Assembly (NCBI GenBank): GCA_021809645.1
Contig: JAJZKE010000003.1
Span: 1-49,416 of the forward strand
Length of the DNA: 49,416 bases
Direction: 5' to 3'
Source of the DNA: a bacterium
Lineage (GTDB): Bacteria > Patescibacteriota > Saccharimonadia > Saccharimonadales > UBA4665
The position numbers and the translations under genes were made by a program. Shown one piece after another: positions 22,116 to 30,825 of this stretch. Under the pieces are notes generated by a model. It made no database searches. It saw only the letters and a list, made by a program, of their open reading frames with translations, and was not told the origin of the DNA. Numbering within the stretch: position 1 is the stretch's first letter; each line of letters starts with the position of its first letter.

Positions 22116-23546
22116 ATGCTACAAAAAAATTCATCAACTATTCCAATTTCAAGTTATAAAAGAACCAAAATCATTGCTACTGTTGGTCCTAGTACTTCTA
22201 GTTATCAAGCGATATATAGTCTAATCGCTGAAGGGGCTAATGGTATACGCTTAAACTTTTCTCACGGTACACATGAAGAACGTCAACAACAAGTTCAGTG
22301 GATTAGGCAAGCTTCCAAAGAACTTCTGAAGCCAGTGGCCATTATTCAAGATCTACAAGGACCGAAAATACGTTTAGGTGATTTTGATGGGGTCATTGAA
22401 GTTAAAGCTGGTCAATCATTAGTTTTAAGTCATAATGCTAATTTTAAGCTCTCTGGAGAAGTCCCCATACAATTTGATTTAAGTAAAAAGGTTAAACGCG
22501 GTGAAAGAATATATATTTATGACGGTAAAGTAAGATCAACTGTCACTAGCGTTATTGATGGAAAGATTCATATCCGTATTGAAAATGATGGCTTACTAAT
22601 TAAACGTAAAGGAATTAATCTTCCTGATACTGATTTTAATGGCGATGTTATTACGGCTAAAGATCGAGCCGATCTAGTATTTGGTTCAACATTAGATATC
22701 GATTATGTAGCCCAAAGCTTTGTTCAATCAGCTGATGATGTCAGAGAACTTAGAAAAATACTTTCAAACCTTAATATGAAAGCTAAAGTAATGGTCAAGT
22801 TTGAAACTAAAGCAGCTATTGATAATATGGAAGAAATTGTTGCCGAAACTGATAGCTTAATGGTCGCCAGAGGTGATCTAGCTTATGAAGTTTTACCTGA
22901 AGCAGTACCGACAATTCAATCCCAACTGATAGGCTTATGCCGTCGTTATGCTAAACCAGTAATAGTAGCTACTCAAATGCTTTTTAGTATGACGACGGCA
23001 GCCGAACCAACAAGAGCTGAATTATCAGATATTGCTAATGCGGTCATGGCTGGAGCTGACTGTTTGATGTTAAGTGATGAAACAGCAAGTGGCAATTATC
23101 CAATAGAGGCCATAAAAATTATGAAGCGAACTATTCTATATAGCGAATCTCACATCTATCAAAGAGTTGAATATCCGGAGTATGTTAATCGTACCAGGCA
23201 AGCTATCATTAGCCGATCGATAGTTGATCTAGCTGAAGATATCGAAGCCACAGCTATTGTGGCTGAAACAAAGTCAGGTGCAACAGCACAGCAATTAGCT
23301 TCAAAAAGAACCAGAAAACCTATTATTGCTGTTACTAGCGATGAACGAACTTACCAACAATTGGCCATCGTATACGGTATTAAAAGCTTTGTTAGACCAG
23401 TTGACAGATTTGCTGCAACTAAGTTAACTGATTGGCTTTTAAAACAAAAGATTTTAGCCAAAGGCGACGTAGTTGTCACAGCTTCCGGTAAATACCCTGG
23501 AGTTGTAGGCACAACCGATACAATTAAAGTCCGATTATTAGAATAG
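22116..23546 (+). CDS. pyk: Pyruvate kinase
   Basis: Makes pyruvate and ATP from PEP. Landmarks: RTKIIATVGPST, GIRLNFSHGTHEE with the substrate Arg, QDLQGPKIRLGDF, TAKDRADLVFG, the catalytic Lys in VKFETKAAI, SLMVARGDLAYEV, KPVIVATQMLFSM, PTRAELSDIANAV and SDETASGNYP. The C-terminal regulatory domain ends in a TASGKYPGVVGTTDTIKV-like segment. ATG 22116 has AAGGG 6 nt before it; a GTG two codons earlier is less likely. Length about 476 is normal. Together with pgk it gives the two substrate-level ATP steps. Confidence 0.96.
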   Translation: MLQKNSSTIPISSYKRTKIIATVGPSTSSYQAIYSLIAEGANGIRLNFSHGTHEERQQQVQWIRQASKELLKPVAIIQDLQGPKIRLGDFDGVIEVKAGQSLVLSHNANFKLSGEVPIQFDLSKKVKRGERIYIYDGKVRSTVTSVIDGKIHIRIENDGLLIKRKGINLPDTDFNGDVITAKDRADLVFGSTLDIDYVAQSFVQSADDVRELRKILSNLNMKAKVMVKFETKAAIDNMEEIVAETDSLMVARGDLAYEVLPEAVPTIQSQLIGLCRRYAKPVIVATQMLFSMTTAAEPTRAELSDIANAVMAGADCLMLSDETASGNYPIEAIKIMKRTILYSESHIYQRVEYPEYVNRTRQAIISRSIVDLAEDIEATAIVAETKSGATAQQLASKRTRKPIIAVTSDERTYQQLAIVYGIKSFVRPVDRFAATKLTDWLLKQKILAKGDVVVTASGKYPGVVGTTDTIKVRLLE

Positions 23547-24059
23547 CTATTTTAGTTTATGGTGAATAAAGTAGTACTTGGAGGCACTAGAAGCTGGCAT
23601 TACTCTAGTATCTACTTCATCAAAACCAACTCTGTTCATTTCCGATATTGTCCAGCTACCAGTTTTATTAACTGATTCGACAAAAGCAACATGTCCTAAA
23701 CCGCCAGGGGCATGAATATCGACCATGATAGCACCATAACTAGGCGCCCGGTTAACAAGATAACCATCTGATTTAGCTCTTGATGCCCACGATATAGCAT
23801 TGCCCCATGAATTTGGAATTGGTTGATTAATCTGAGCTCTAAGTAGATAGACCCAGTAAGTGCAATTGCCAAAAGCATAATGGTCGTTAGCTGATAAAGG
23901 TCCGCTGTATAGATAAATATCTAGATTTGGTCCGCTGGAAGAATTAGCTAAAATTAATAAATTAGTGATTGAAGACAAAGCAAAAACTGGCATCGACATC
24001 AAGATTAATACAATGCTAGCGGCGATAATTGTATAATTTCGAATATTACTGCTAACCAT
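23547..24059 (-). CDS. Secreted CHAP-domain peptidoglycan hydrolase of the T4SS cluster
   Basis: NlpC/P60-like amidase/endopeptidase. After a signal peptide or anchor (residues about 8-28, ending FALSS) comes a CHAP domain: active-site Cys in FGNCTYWVY, His in GHVAFVE, and Glu/Asn in ISEMNRVGFDEVD. It overlaps the VirB4 gene by 8 bp, so it belongs to the secretion operon and takes the VirB1 part: opening the wall for the transfer channel. Similar CHAP proteins occur in Gram-positive conjugation systems. Convergent with pyk, with no gap between the stops. Confidence 0.88.
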   Translation of the reverse strand: MVSSNIRNYTIIAASIVLILMSMPVFALSSITNLLILANSSSGPNLDIYLYSGPLSANDHYAFGNCTYWVYLLRAQINQPIPNSWGNAISWASRAKSDGYLVNRAPSYGAIMVDIHAPGGLGHVAFVESVNKTGSWTISEMNRVGFDEVDTRVMPASSASKYYFIHHKLK

Positions 24060-25764
24060 ATATTTCAGATGGATCAGTAGTTATTAATGGGTGTTCATCT
24101 TTAGAGGCAATTATCCTAACTGCTACGTGAGTTTGATCAACAATCATTAAAGAGTCTCCCCTTTCATTAGTTAGGAGATAATTCTTTTCATATTCACTTA
24201 AGTTAAATTCGCTAACAACATTTTTAATAGTTGTTGTATCCTGACGCATTAATATTCTGAGGGCACTCTGAGAAGCAATAGCCCGACCGTAATTACTATT
24301 TAAAAAGTCATTAGCTTGTTGAGAAATAATAGAAACACCAAGATAATATTTTCTAGCTCTTCTAACTAAACCTGATATAAAACGAGCACTATCATCATGT
24401 TCGAGCAACATCCAACCTTCGTCAATTACTAAAAGACGTTTTTTAGGATGAGCTTTAACTTGGCTGGAAACAAAATTAGCGACTATGAGCATCATTACTT
24501 GCCTAAGGCTATCGGGCATATCTTTAATATCAAAAACTATTAACCTGTTATTTAATTTGATATTGGTTTTAGAGTTAAAGATATCTGCCATCGAACCACT
24601 GACATATTTTTCAAGACGTTCACATAATTTTAATTGGTTATAATTCTTCAACATGTCGTATAGATCATATAATTTTGCTGGTCTATCTTTTTTTAGGTTG
24701 GACAAAATTTTAACTAAGGACTTATCAACATAAGCCTTTTCTCTGGGTGATAAACCATCAACAAGCATTGAAATAATTGATGTTATATTCTCGATTTGTT
24801 CACTTATGTGTTTAACCTCTAAGCCAACATAAATTGGATCAAGAGGATTAATATGTTGCTTGGATCTTAGTGATAATTTTATATACGTTCCATTAACCGA
24901 TTCTGTTAAGTTTTGATATTCTCTTTCTGGGTCAATAACAATAATGTTTGTACCGTTAGTTAATTGCCTTAGAATTTCTACTTTAGTTAAATAGCTTTTA
25001 CCACTGCCAGACTGGGCAAAAACGATTGAATTAGCATTATTTAGACTAAAGCGATCAATGATAACTAGAGAATCGTTCGATTTATTGATACCGAATAAAA
25101 TACCGCTTGGTTGGACTAATTCTGATGACATAAAGGGAAACGTTAAGGCCGCTGATGAACTATCTAAATTACGTTTATGATTAAGCTGATCGGTTGCTCT
25201 CGGTAAAATTGATTGCATGGCCAATAATTGTTCATACCTAGCAGGCCTGATATAGAAAAGACGAGAAGATAAGACTGATTCAAGTAAAGAGGTTACCCTA
25301 TTTAGATTGACTATACTATCAGCATGAATAGCTAGATATATACTAATCTGAAAAAGTTTTTCTTGGCCTCTTAAAATCTTGTCCCTTAATTCAATCGCTG
25401 AAGACAAAGGATCGCTAATATCAGAAGTAATGATTTTGCCAGCCTTAATCATGGCTCTTTTTGTTGATTCTAGCTCTGTTATTTTTCGATGAAGTTTAGG
25501 TAAAGCATTAAGCGAAGATATTTCATGAAGATGATAGCTAATATCTATATTATGGCCAAAATTGATAAGACTATCTAACCAACCACTAGAAGCTACATAA
25601 GGATATCCGGAGATAAATAACGATCTTACATATTGGCCGTCGATGACAAGATAGTCTGGATATTCCTTAAGCCCACTATATGAAAAATGATCAACTATGT
25701 TATGTTCGCCAAGACGATATTGGGCGATATCATTGTTAGCCTGTTTTTTTCTATAATTGATCAT
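24052..25764 (-). CDS. VirB4/TraC-like ATPase of the type IV secretion cluster
   Basis: Hexameric ATPase that powers conjugative or pilus-type secretion. The central part has Walker A FAQSGSGKSYLTKVE (about 250-260), VIDPEREYQNL, Walker B LLVIDEGWMLL and then SIISQQANDFLNS and ILMRQDTTT (sensor region), as in VirB4. The first 200 residues belong to the family's N-terminal domain. At 570 residues it is shorter than the normal 800, because a further N-terminal piece is encoded as a separate gene just upstream (209 residues, 4-bp overlap). Cytoplasmic/peripheral membrane. Confidence 0.92.
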   Translation of the reverse strand: MINYRKKQANNDIAQYRLGEHNIVDHFSYSGLKEYPDYLVIDGQYVRSLFISGYPYVASSGWLDSLINFGHNIDISYHLHEISSLNALPKLHRKITELESTKRAMIKAGKIITSDISDPLSSAIELRDKILRGQEKLFQISIYLAIHADSIVNLNRVTSLLESVLSSRLFYIRPARYEQLLAMQSILPRATDQLNHKRNLDSSSAALTFPFMSSELVQPSGILFGINKSNDSLVIIDRFSLNNANSIVFAQSGSGKSYLTKVEILRQLTNGTNIIVIDPEREYQNLTESVNGTYIKLSLRSKQHINPLDPIYVGLEVKHISEQIENITSIISMLVDGLSPREKAYVDKSLVKILSNLKKDRPAKLYDLYDMLKNYNQLKLCERLEKYVSGSMADIFNSKTNIKLNNRLIVFDIKDMPDSLRQVMMLIVANFVSSQVKAHPKKRLLVIDEGWMLLEHDDSARFISGLVRRARKYYLGVSIISQQANDFLNSNYGRAIASQSALRILMRQDTTTIKNVVSEFNLSEYEKNYLLTNERGDSLMIVDQTHVAVRIIASKDEHPLITTDPSEIYG

Positions 25765-26390
25765 TTATCTGCCTTAGTAATAAATTCTGCATTAACTACT
25801 TTCAAAACTTTGTCGCTTAGCGGTTGCGATTTAGCAGTATGGGGGTTATAGAATGAATAGAATAAATCAACCACTTCTATAGATGTCAGTTGACGGCAGC
25901 TTAAGCCTAAGCGTGCTAAATTCTTAGAAATTATGTCGCTTCTTAAGGTAAGTTGATCATTAATAACACTTATTTCTTGGTGTTTGTCAGTCTCATAGGC
26001 TATAACGATATAGAATTGGCGACTTAATATTTTATTAGCTGATATTAATGATGAAATAAATCGTCGATAACTTTCTAGTTGTTGTTTGTAGATAATTAAT
26101 TTTTCGGTGTTAATCTGATTCTCTAATTTAAGTAAGTAACTATCCATATCGATTTCTCTTGTTCTAATTAATATTTGGATAGCGAAACCGATTGAATTTA
26201 AAAAACTTTCATAAGTATCTATGATGGCATCTTGTTCTTCTTCGCTTCTAAGTTCAAAATTGATCGAGCTAGTTTGAAGAACAATGCGATATTGATTTGC
26301 CGATATTTTAATAATGCCATTATGAACATTTTCAATATCTATTTGCTGATTACTGTTGCCTCGTTTTTTATATAGATTCAACTTTAACAT
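25761..26390 (-). CDS. TraC/VirB4 N-terminal-domain protein (split component)
   Basis: 209-residue protein of the TraC-like family that precedes VirB4 in many CPR genomes. Evidence is the pattern NFELRSEEEQDAIIDTYESF and then LNSIGFAIQILIRTREIDMD, seen in the N-terminal region of CagE/TrbE/VirB4 proteins, then a helical stretch (EKLIIYKQQLESYRRF) and FYIVIAYE. It overlaps the PrgI gene by 23 bp and the VirB4 gene by 4 bp. It probably forms the membrane-contacting half of a split ATPase; this division is inference. Confidence 0.78.
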   Translation of the reverse strand: MLKLNLYKKRGNSNQQIDIENVHNGIIKISANQYRIVLQTSSINFELRSEEEQDAIIDTYESFLNSIGFAIQILIRTREIDMDSYLLKLENQINTEKLIIYKQQLESYRRFISSLISANKILSRQFYIVIAYETDKHQEISVINDQLTLRSDIISKNLARLGLSCRQLTSIEVVDLFYSFYNPHTAKSQPLSDKVLKVVNAEFITKADK

Positions 26391-26856
26391 TTAATCTTCC
26401 TCTTTTATTGATGAATAGAACTCGATAACTTTTTTCAAAAAATATCCGATGACCTTTAGCTCTATCTATTGATGACAAATTAACTATTGGAGCTTTTATC
26501 GTTTGAGGATTAATATTTTGATTGTTGATATTTTGAATAGGTTCAAATGTTGCATCTTTTAGTTGACAACGATAAAGGTAAATATGAGGCCTTAAAGCAT
26601 AGCTATAAAGTAAGCGGATGATATCAATTAATAATTTATCATTTATCCTAATAGCCATTGGTGATGTCAAAATAATAGATACCAATGAGATGACAAGTTT
26701 ATATAGAGCATAATGTCCAAGTGGTGGTAATCCGAAAAATATTAAGGTACTAAAAAATATTGGCACTGATAAAAGTAACAATTGAGCTAAATTTAGATTT
26801 CCGACAATTCGATCTTCGACAGTTGTTATTTGAGCAGGGATTGCTGTTATTTTCAT
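26368..26856 (-). CDS. PrgI-family (VirB3-like) membrane protein
   Basis: 162 residues. The start MKITAIPAQITTVEDRIVGN is diagnostic of PrgI family proteins (.I.aipq..t.e.kivg.lt..Q), followed by two membrane helices at about 26-45 and 50-70 and a cytoplasmic tail. PrgI is the VirB3 counterpart that docks VirB4 at the membrane. Four-base overlap with the TrbL-like gene upstream. Confidence 0.88.
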   Translation of the reverse strand: MKITAIPAQITTVEDRIVGNLNLAQLLLLSVPIFFSTLIFFGLPPLGHYALYKLVISLVSIILTSPMAIRINDKLLIDIIRLLYSYALRPHIYLYRCQLKDATFEPIQNINNQNINPQTIKAPIVNLSSIDRAKGHRIFFEKSYRVLFINKRGRLNVKVESI

Positions 26857-28202
26857 ATCTTCTTATTCGACCTTTCCTTTACATCATTTACCCGTTTATT
26901 AGCTGGGTTACTACCGGAGTTGCTCGAGATTGTACCTAGTTGTCGATAAGAGTAATCCCGGTAATTAGCGATCGCTGAATTTTGTCTACCGGGTATAAAG
27001 GAATTTACGAAACTAGTAGCTTGGCTACCTAGATAGCTGGCATTAATCACTAATCTTTGACCAATTTTACGAGTCATTCTTGGTCCAATAGACGCATATG
27101 ACAATTGGCTCATTACCCCCTGAGTTTTAATAAGAGCAATTAATGTAGCTAGGCCGACAATCATGGACATCAAGGGATCTGGTTTTGATCCATTACTAGA
27201 TATCATGCCGCTCAATATGGAAGCTGCCAACTCTAAGATAACGACATGAATAAATAGTACGAAAATTGATGAAAAGTATCTTTTCGATGCAGAAATAGCC
27301 ATATCTCTTAGGCTTGGCAATAACCAACATAAGATAACTAATGGTGCTAGAACTGCGCCAAGATATATAACTACAATTCTGCCAACATAAAAAATTAGCA
27401 ATATGACACTAAATACTAAAAAGATAACCATAATGATAAGAGCCGCTAAACCATACGCTGATGGCTGTTTAACAACCTGCTCTAAAACCTTCCATACCGA
27501 ATGGGCAGCATTTTGACCGCCGATGGCTTTAATCATTGCATTCGATAAGCTAATAACTGTATCGATTAAAAAGATTGAACTGTTAATCAACAAAAAGGCG
27601 AAACCAACTTTGGGTATAATTTGTTTGATATCAATACTTTCAAGTCCTAAACTGATATACCCCATGGTATGTAAACCGATCAACATAATAACAATAACTA
27701 ACAAGGAATCAGCTATGCCAACTGCACTAACCCAGAGATCAAAAACACTATGATTTGCCGCCGCCAATGGTGTCCCGGAAGTAAAATATGTTAATGCTTT
27801 TAAGAAAGGTATAGCGACAGTCTCAATAACACTGCTAAAAATACCAGAGATAACTTTTATAACAACTGATATAATGCCCCCTGATTTTGAAGGCTTAATG
27901 GACTTAAGGTTTGGAACAACATTAGTGTTTTTAACATGGTAGACAGGCCCATATGCACTTTTTAAGAAACTCGATATTATACCGGCAGCTAAAACTATAA
28001 TTAAACCGACTAAAGCGTTTTTTATAATCCTTTTGGCTCTACTTAATTTTTCGGGGTCACCTTTAGAAGTAATGTATTGCCAACCACCAATAATTAGAAA
28101 AATAGTACATAGAATTGAAGCGATTAATGCAATGGCCGTTACTGTTGGAGCTATTGAATGGCTTATAATGCTGCCAGCCGTAGTCGCAAAGAGAATACGC
28201 AT
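26853..28202 (-). CDS. VirB6/TrbL-like polytopic membrane protein with a pilin-like N-terminus
   Basis: 449 residues with about eight membrane helices: 20-40, 62-82, then a group between 170 and 380. The C-terminal third is polar with Arg/Asn/Ser. The middle resembles TrbL/VirB6 channel proteins (long hydrophobic helices with a VVIYLGAVLAPLVILCWLLP segment). The first 85 residues repeat the pilin motif of the gene just upstream: GGWQYITSKGDPEKLSRAKR against GGFSYITSSGNPQRLEKAKR. It starts 3 bp after the pilin stop. Probably the inner-membrane channel. Confidence 0.82.
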   Translation of the reverse strand: MRILFATTAGSIISHSIAPTVTAIALIASILCTIFLIIGGWQYITSKGDPEKLSRAKRIIKNALVGLIIVLAAGIISSFLKSAYGPVYHVKNTNVVPNLKSIKPSKSGGIISVVIKVISGIFSSVIETVAIPFLKALTYFTSGTPLAAANHSVFDLWVSAVGIADSLLVIVIMLIGLHTMGYISLGLESIDIKQIIPKVGFAFLLINSSIFLIDTVISLSNAMIKAIGGQNAAHSVWKVLEQVVKQPSAYGLAALIIMVIFLVFSVILLIFYVGRIVVIYLGAVLAPLVILCWLLPSLRDMAISASKRYFSSIFVLFIHVVILELAASILSGMISSNGSKPDPLMSMIVGLATLIALIKTQGVMSQLSYASIGPRMTRKIGQRLVINASYLGSQATSFVNSFIPGRQNSAIANYRDYSYRQLGTISSNSGSNPANKRVNDVKERSNKKI

Positions 28203-28205
28203 TGT

Positions 28206-28556
28206 TTAGCCACCAAAAGCATTAGTTGCCATCCCTGATACTATATTAGACAAAACAAAAGCGGCTATCGTAACAGCTAAGCCAATAGCTGAAAAAAGAA
28301 TTGTCCGTTTTGCTTTTTCAAGTCTTTGTGGATTACCAGAACTGGTTATATAACTAAAACCGCCAACCACAAAGAACCCTGTTGCCACCAAACCAGCTAA
28401 ACCAGCTAAAGCTTCGATGACAGTTTTTATAAAACTTGAAACTTTTGAAACATCGGCAGTTGCCGAATTAGCATAACAAATTGATACTATAAAATATGGC
28501 GATAAAGATAAAATGATATAACTGAAACGTTTACTAAGTGTTTTGTAATATGACAT
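28206..28556 (-). CDS. VirB2/TrbC-like pilin
   Basis: 116-residue small membrane protein. Signal peptide at 1-34 (ending YANSATA), then two helices at about 45-68 and 86-105 joined by the loop GGFSYITSSGNPQRLEKAKR, the hallmark of CPR VirB2-like pilins. ATG 28556 was chosen because AGGAG lies 11 nt upstream; the frame is open to 28616 without a ribosome site. First gene of the secretion operon. Confidence 0.85.
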   Translation of the reverse strand: MSYYKTLSKRFSYIILSLSPYFIVSICYANSATADVSKVSSFIKTVIEALAGLAGLVATGFFVVGGFSYITSSGNPQRLEKAKRTILFSAIGLAVTIAAFVLSNIVSGMATNAFGG

Positions 28557-28725
28557 TTTATGATGATCTCCTAAAAAGTTAAAACCATCATAATAAATAG
28601 TCGGATCATATAGCATCCATAAGCATTTATGGATTATTAAATTCCACTAATAATAAGTTATATGACTCTATATATTGAAGTAATTAAGTCAACAATAATT
28701 TTGTTAATAATTATTAAATATTATC

Positions 28726-29826
28726 TTAGCCGCCGACGTAACCGCCTGCATACTGAAATACAAAATACGCCCAGATTATTCCCATAATACCAAAAATTAT
28801 AGGATATAAGATCTTGTGAGCTTTAAGGTAATCAAAAGCCATCAATGGAATTGAATAGGCTTCTAGAACATACCTATTAAAGCCACCGAATTGGTTACCA
28901 ACAATCGGTATTAATAAGAATAAGAAACTAAAAATTGATAGACTTCGCCTTTTATTCCACCAGTAAATTATGGCGATAATTAGCAAAAGAATAAAAAAAA
29001 TGTTAAAGAAGTCAGCTTTTGATATAAGTTCTGAGTAGTTATGATTTAGCCAACCGTGGTTCTTTTGGGAAAGTATAAAAGCTAGTGGCTGAGAGAATCT
29101 TACGGTCAAATATATGCTATAACCGACCAGTCCTAAAATACCAATAATAAAAGTTATTGCTATCTTATATAGTTTCTCTTTTTCTTCATACAATATCAGG
29201 CAAGCTAAAACTAAAGCAAAACCACCGTTAGCATTGGCAACTGTAGCTATCAAACCAAATATGCCTGATGCTAAATAGTTCTTTTTCAAAGCGAAATAGA
29301 TAGATGCTAAACCGGTAAATATTAATAAGCTTGTAGCATACGTTGCGGCTAAGAAAATAGCCGTCGGAAATAATATAAAGAACATTAAGCCTGTCACTGC
29401 TTCAACGTTCTTCTTGATATTAAAAAGATGTTTCAATATCTTTATATAAAAATAAACAGCACCAATCAGACTCAACCAAGAAACAAGTATGGCACTATTT
29501 AAGGGTGAACTAATCATATAATGGACAAGGTGAATAAGCAGTGGATATAAAGGGAAAAAATTAGTTTGTTTGACGCTCTGATAACCGTGTAATGAAAGAG
29601 AAATATAGTTAGGCCCATCCCAATTAGACATAAAAGAAAGAGGATTATTCGGTTCAGCTTTGTATCTAGCAATAGGATTGGTAGTCGGTAAAACTACTTT
29701 ATTGTTGTACCAGCCAAAGCCAACAGCGATAATAATGAATGAAATTGAAACCAGTAAAGCTAGTAGCAGAGTATGCTTGTTTAAAAGTTTTATAAATTTA
29801 TTTAATAGTCTATTAATATTTTTCAT
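28726..29826 (-). CDS. PIG-V-like GT-C mannosyltransferase family membrane protein
   Basis: 366 residues, about 9-10 membrane helices. The first extracytoplasmic loop has NWDGPNYISLSLHGYQ and then FFPLYPLL, typical of the PIG-V/GPI-mannosyltransferase-2 family in bacteria (WD..wY..IA..GY...aFFPLyPll). A GGFNRYVLEAYSIPL segment near the end also fits. Enzymes of this type take a lipid-linked sugar (polyprenyl-phosphate mannose or similar) and attach it outside the membrane. Together with the neighbouring GT2 gene, which could make that donor, it suggests surface glycosylation. Confidence 0.75.
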   Translation of the reverse strand: MKNINRLLNKFIKLLNKHTLLLALLVSISFIIIAVGFGWYNNKVVLPTTNPIARYKAEPNNPLSFMSNWDGPNYISLSLHGYQSVKQTNFFPLYPLLIHLVHYMISSPLNSAILVSWLSLIGAVYFYIKILKHLFNIKKNVEAVTGLMFFILFPTAIFLAATYATSLLIFTGLASIYFALKKNYLASGIFGLIATVANANGGFALVLACLILYEEKEKLYKIAITFIIGILGLVGYSIYLTVRFSQPLAFILSQKNHGWLNHNYSELISKADFFNIFFILLLIIAIIYWWNKRRSLSIFSFLFLLIPIVGNQFGGFNRYVLEAYSIPLMAFDYLKAHKILYPIIFGIMGIIWAYFVFQYAGGYVGG

Positions 29827-29864
29827 CCATTCAATCTAACTACCCATCATATTTTAATACATTG

Positions 29865-30767
29865 TCATGTAACTTGCTCTGAAACACCTAGTTTTTGTTT
29901 GATTTTTAGCCCAGCAATCAAAATACCTAGAATTAATAAAAAGATAATATATACCGAGCGATCAATAACATTAGCTAAAACAATAGTGTTAGAAGTAACA
30001 TGGTTTAACTTTTCTGTAAGTATCAGTAAACCCTCTCTAATACCTATGGCACCTGGAGTCAGAGCAGCAAATAGAGCTAAATTAGCAACGCCCGTATAAG
30101 TAATAACTTGGTTGAAATGAATGCCTGATGTAATGCTATGAATTTCGATAAAATAAATAACTGATTGGAGAACAACTTGGCAAAAAGTAGCTAATGTTAA
30201 AAAGGCTATACTTTTAATGGACAATTCTAATCTAACCTGTTTTTTCTTTTTTAAATATATTCTAATAGCTAAGACAGCTATTAAGATGAAAATCAATATT
30301 ACTGGCAGTGATAAATATATTGGTTGGCTACCGACCAAGATAAAAATAACTGATAGAAGGCCATAGATTAAATAATAAAAAATTGTTGATAAAGTATAGT
30401 TTAAATATTTTAATGAATAATTTTTTTTCATGTAGTAAGCTCTGAATGCTGGTCCGGTTTGACCTGGTATAAAGAAATTCATAAATAACGAATAGGCATT
30501 AATTAGCCCATTTTCTTTAAAAGATATTTTAATATTAACCAGCTTCATCGTAGCCTGATATATCAATATTAAGACGGCTAACATTAAGATATATAAGAAG
30601 AAGACCTCGACCGCGACAAACGGTGATATCTTTTTTAAATCTGTTAGTAGGGTATGGTGCTTATAGAAATAGTAGACGGCAGCCGTTAAAGTCGATAGAA
30701 TTATCACTATATTAAGAGTCCGTTTAGAGATTCTTAACGATTTTTTAAGCTTATTGATTATGTCCAT
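29865..30767 (-). CDS. UPF0104 / lysylphosphatidylglycerol-synthase-TM-like membrane protein
   Basis: 300 residues, seven to eight membrane helices. Family marks are FFIPGQTGPAFRAYYMKKN in the second loop and LTPGAIGIREGLL near residue 240, both characteristic of the flippase-like domain of MprF (UPF0104). The aminoacyl-transfer domain is missing. In this context, beside glycosyltransferases, it may flip a lipid-linked sugar or lipid. 38 bp before the PIG-V-like gene and co-directional. Confidence 0.82.
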   Translation of the reverse strand: MDIINKLKKSLRISKRTLNIVIILSTLTAAVYYFYKHHTLLTDLKKISPFVAVEVFFLYILMLAVLILIYQATMKLVNIKISFKENGLINAYSLFMNFFIPGQTGPAFRAYYMKKNYSLKYLNYTLSTIFYYLIYGLLSVIFILVGSQPIYLSLPVILIFILIAVLAIRIYLKKKKQVRLELSIKSIAFLTLATFCQVVLQSVIYFIEIHSITSGIHFNQVITYTGVANLALFAALTPGAIGIREGLLILTEKLNHVTSNTIVLANVIDRSVYIIFLLILGILIAGLKIKQKLGVSEQVT

Positions 30768-30825
30768 GACCTTATAATCATTTTAGAGTATTCTCAGTTA
30801 AATTTAGATAATTGATAATTAAGTT

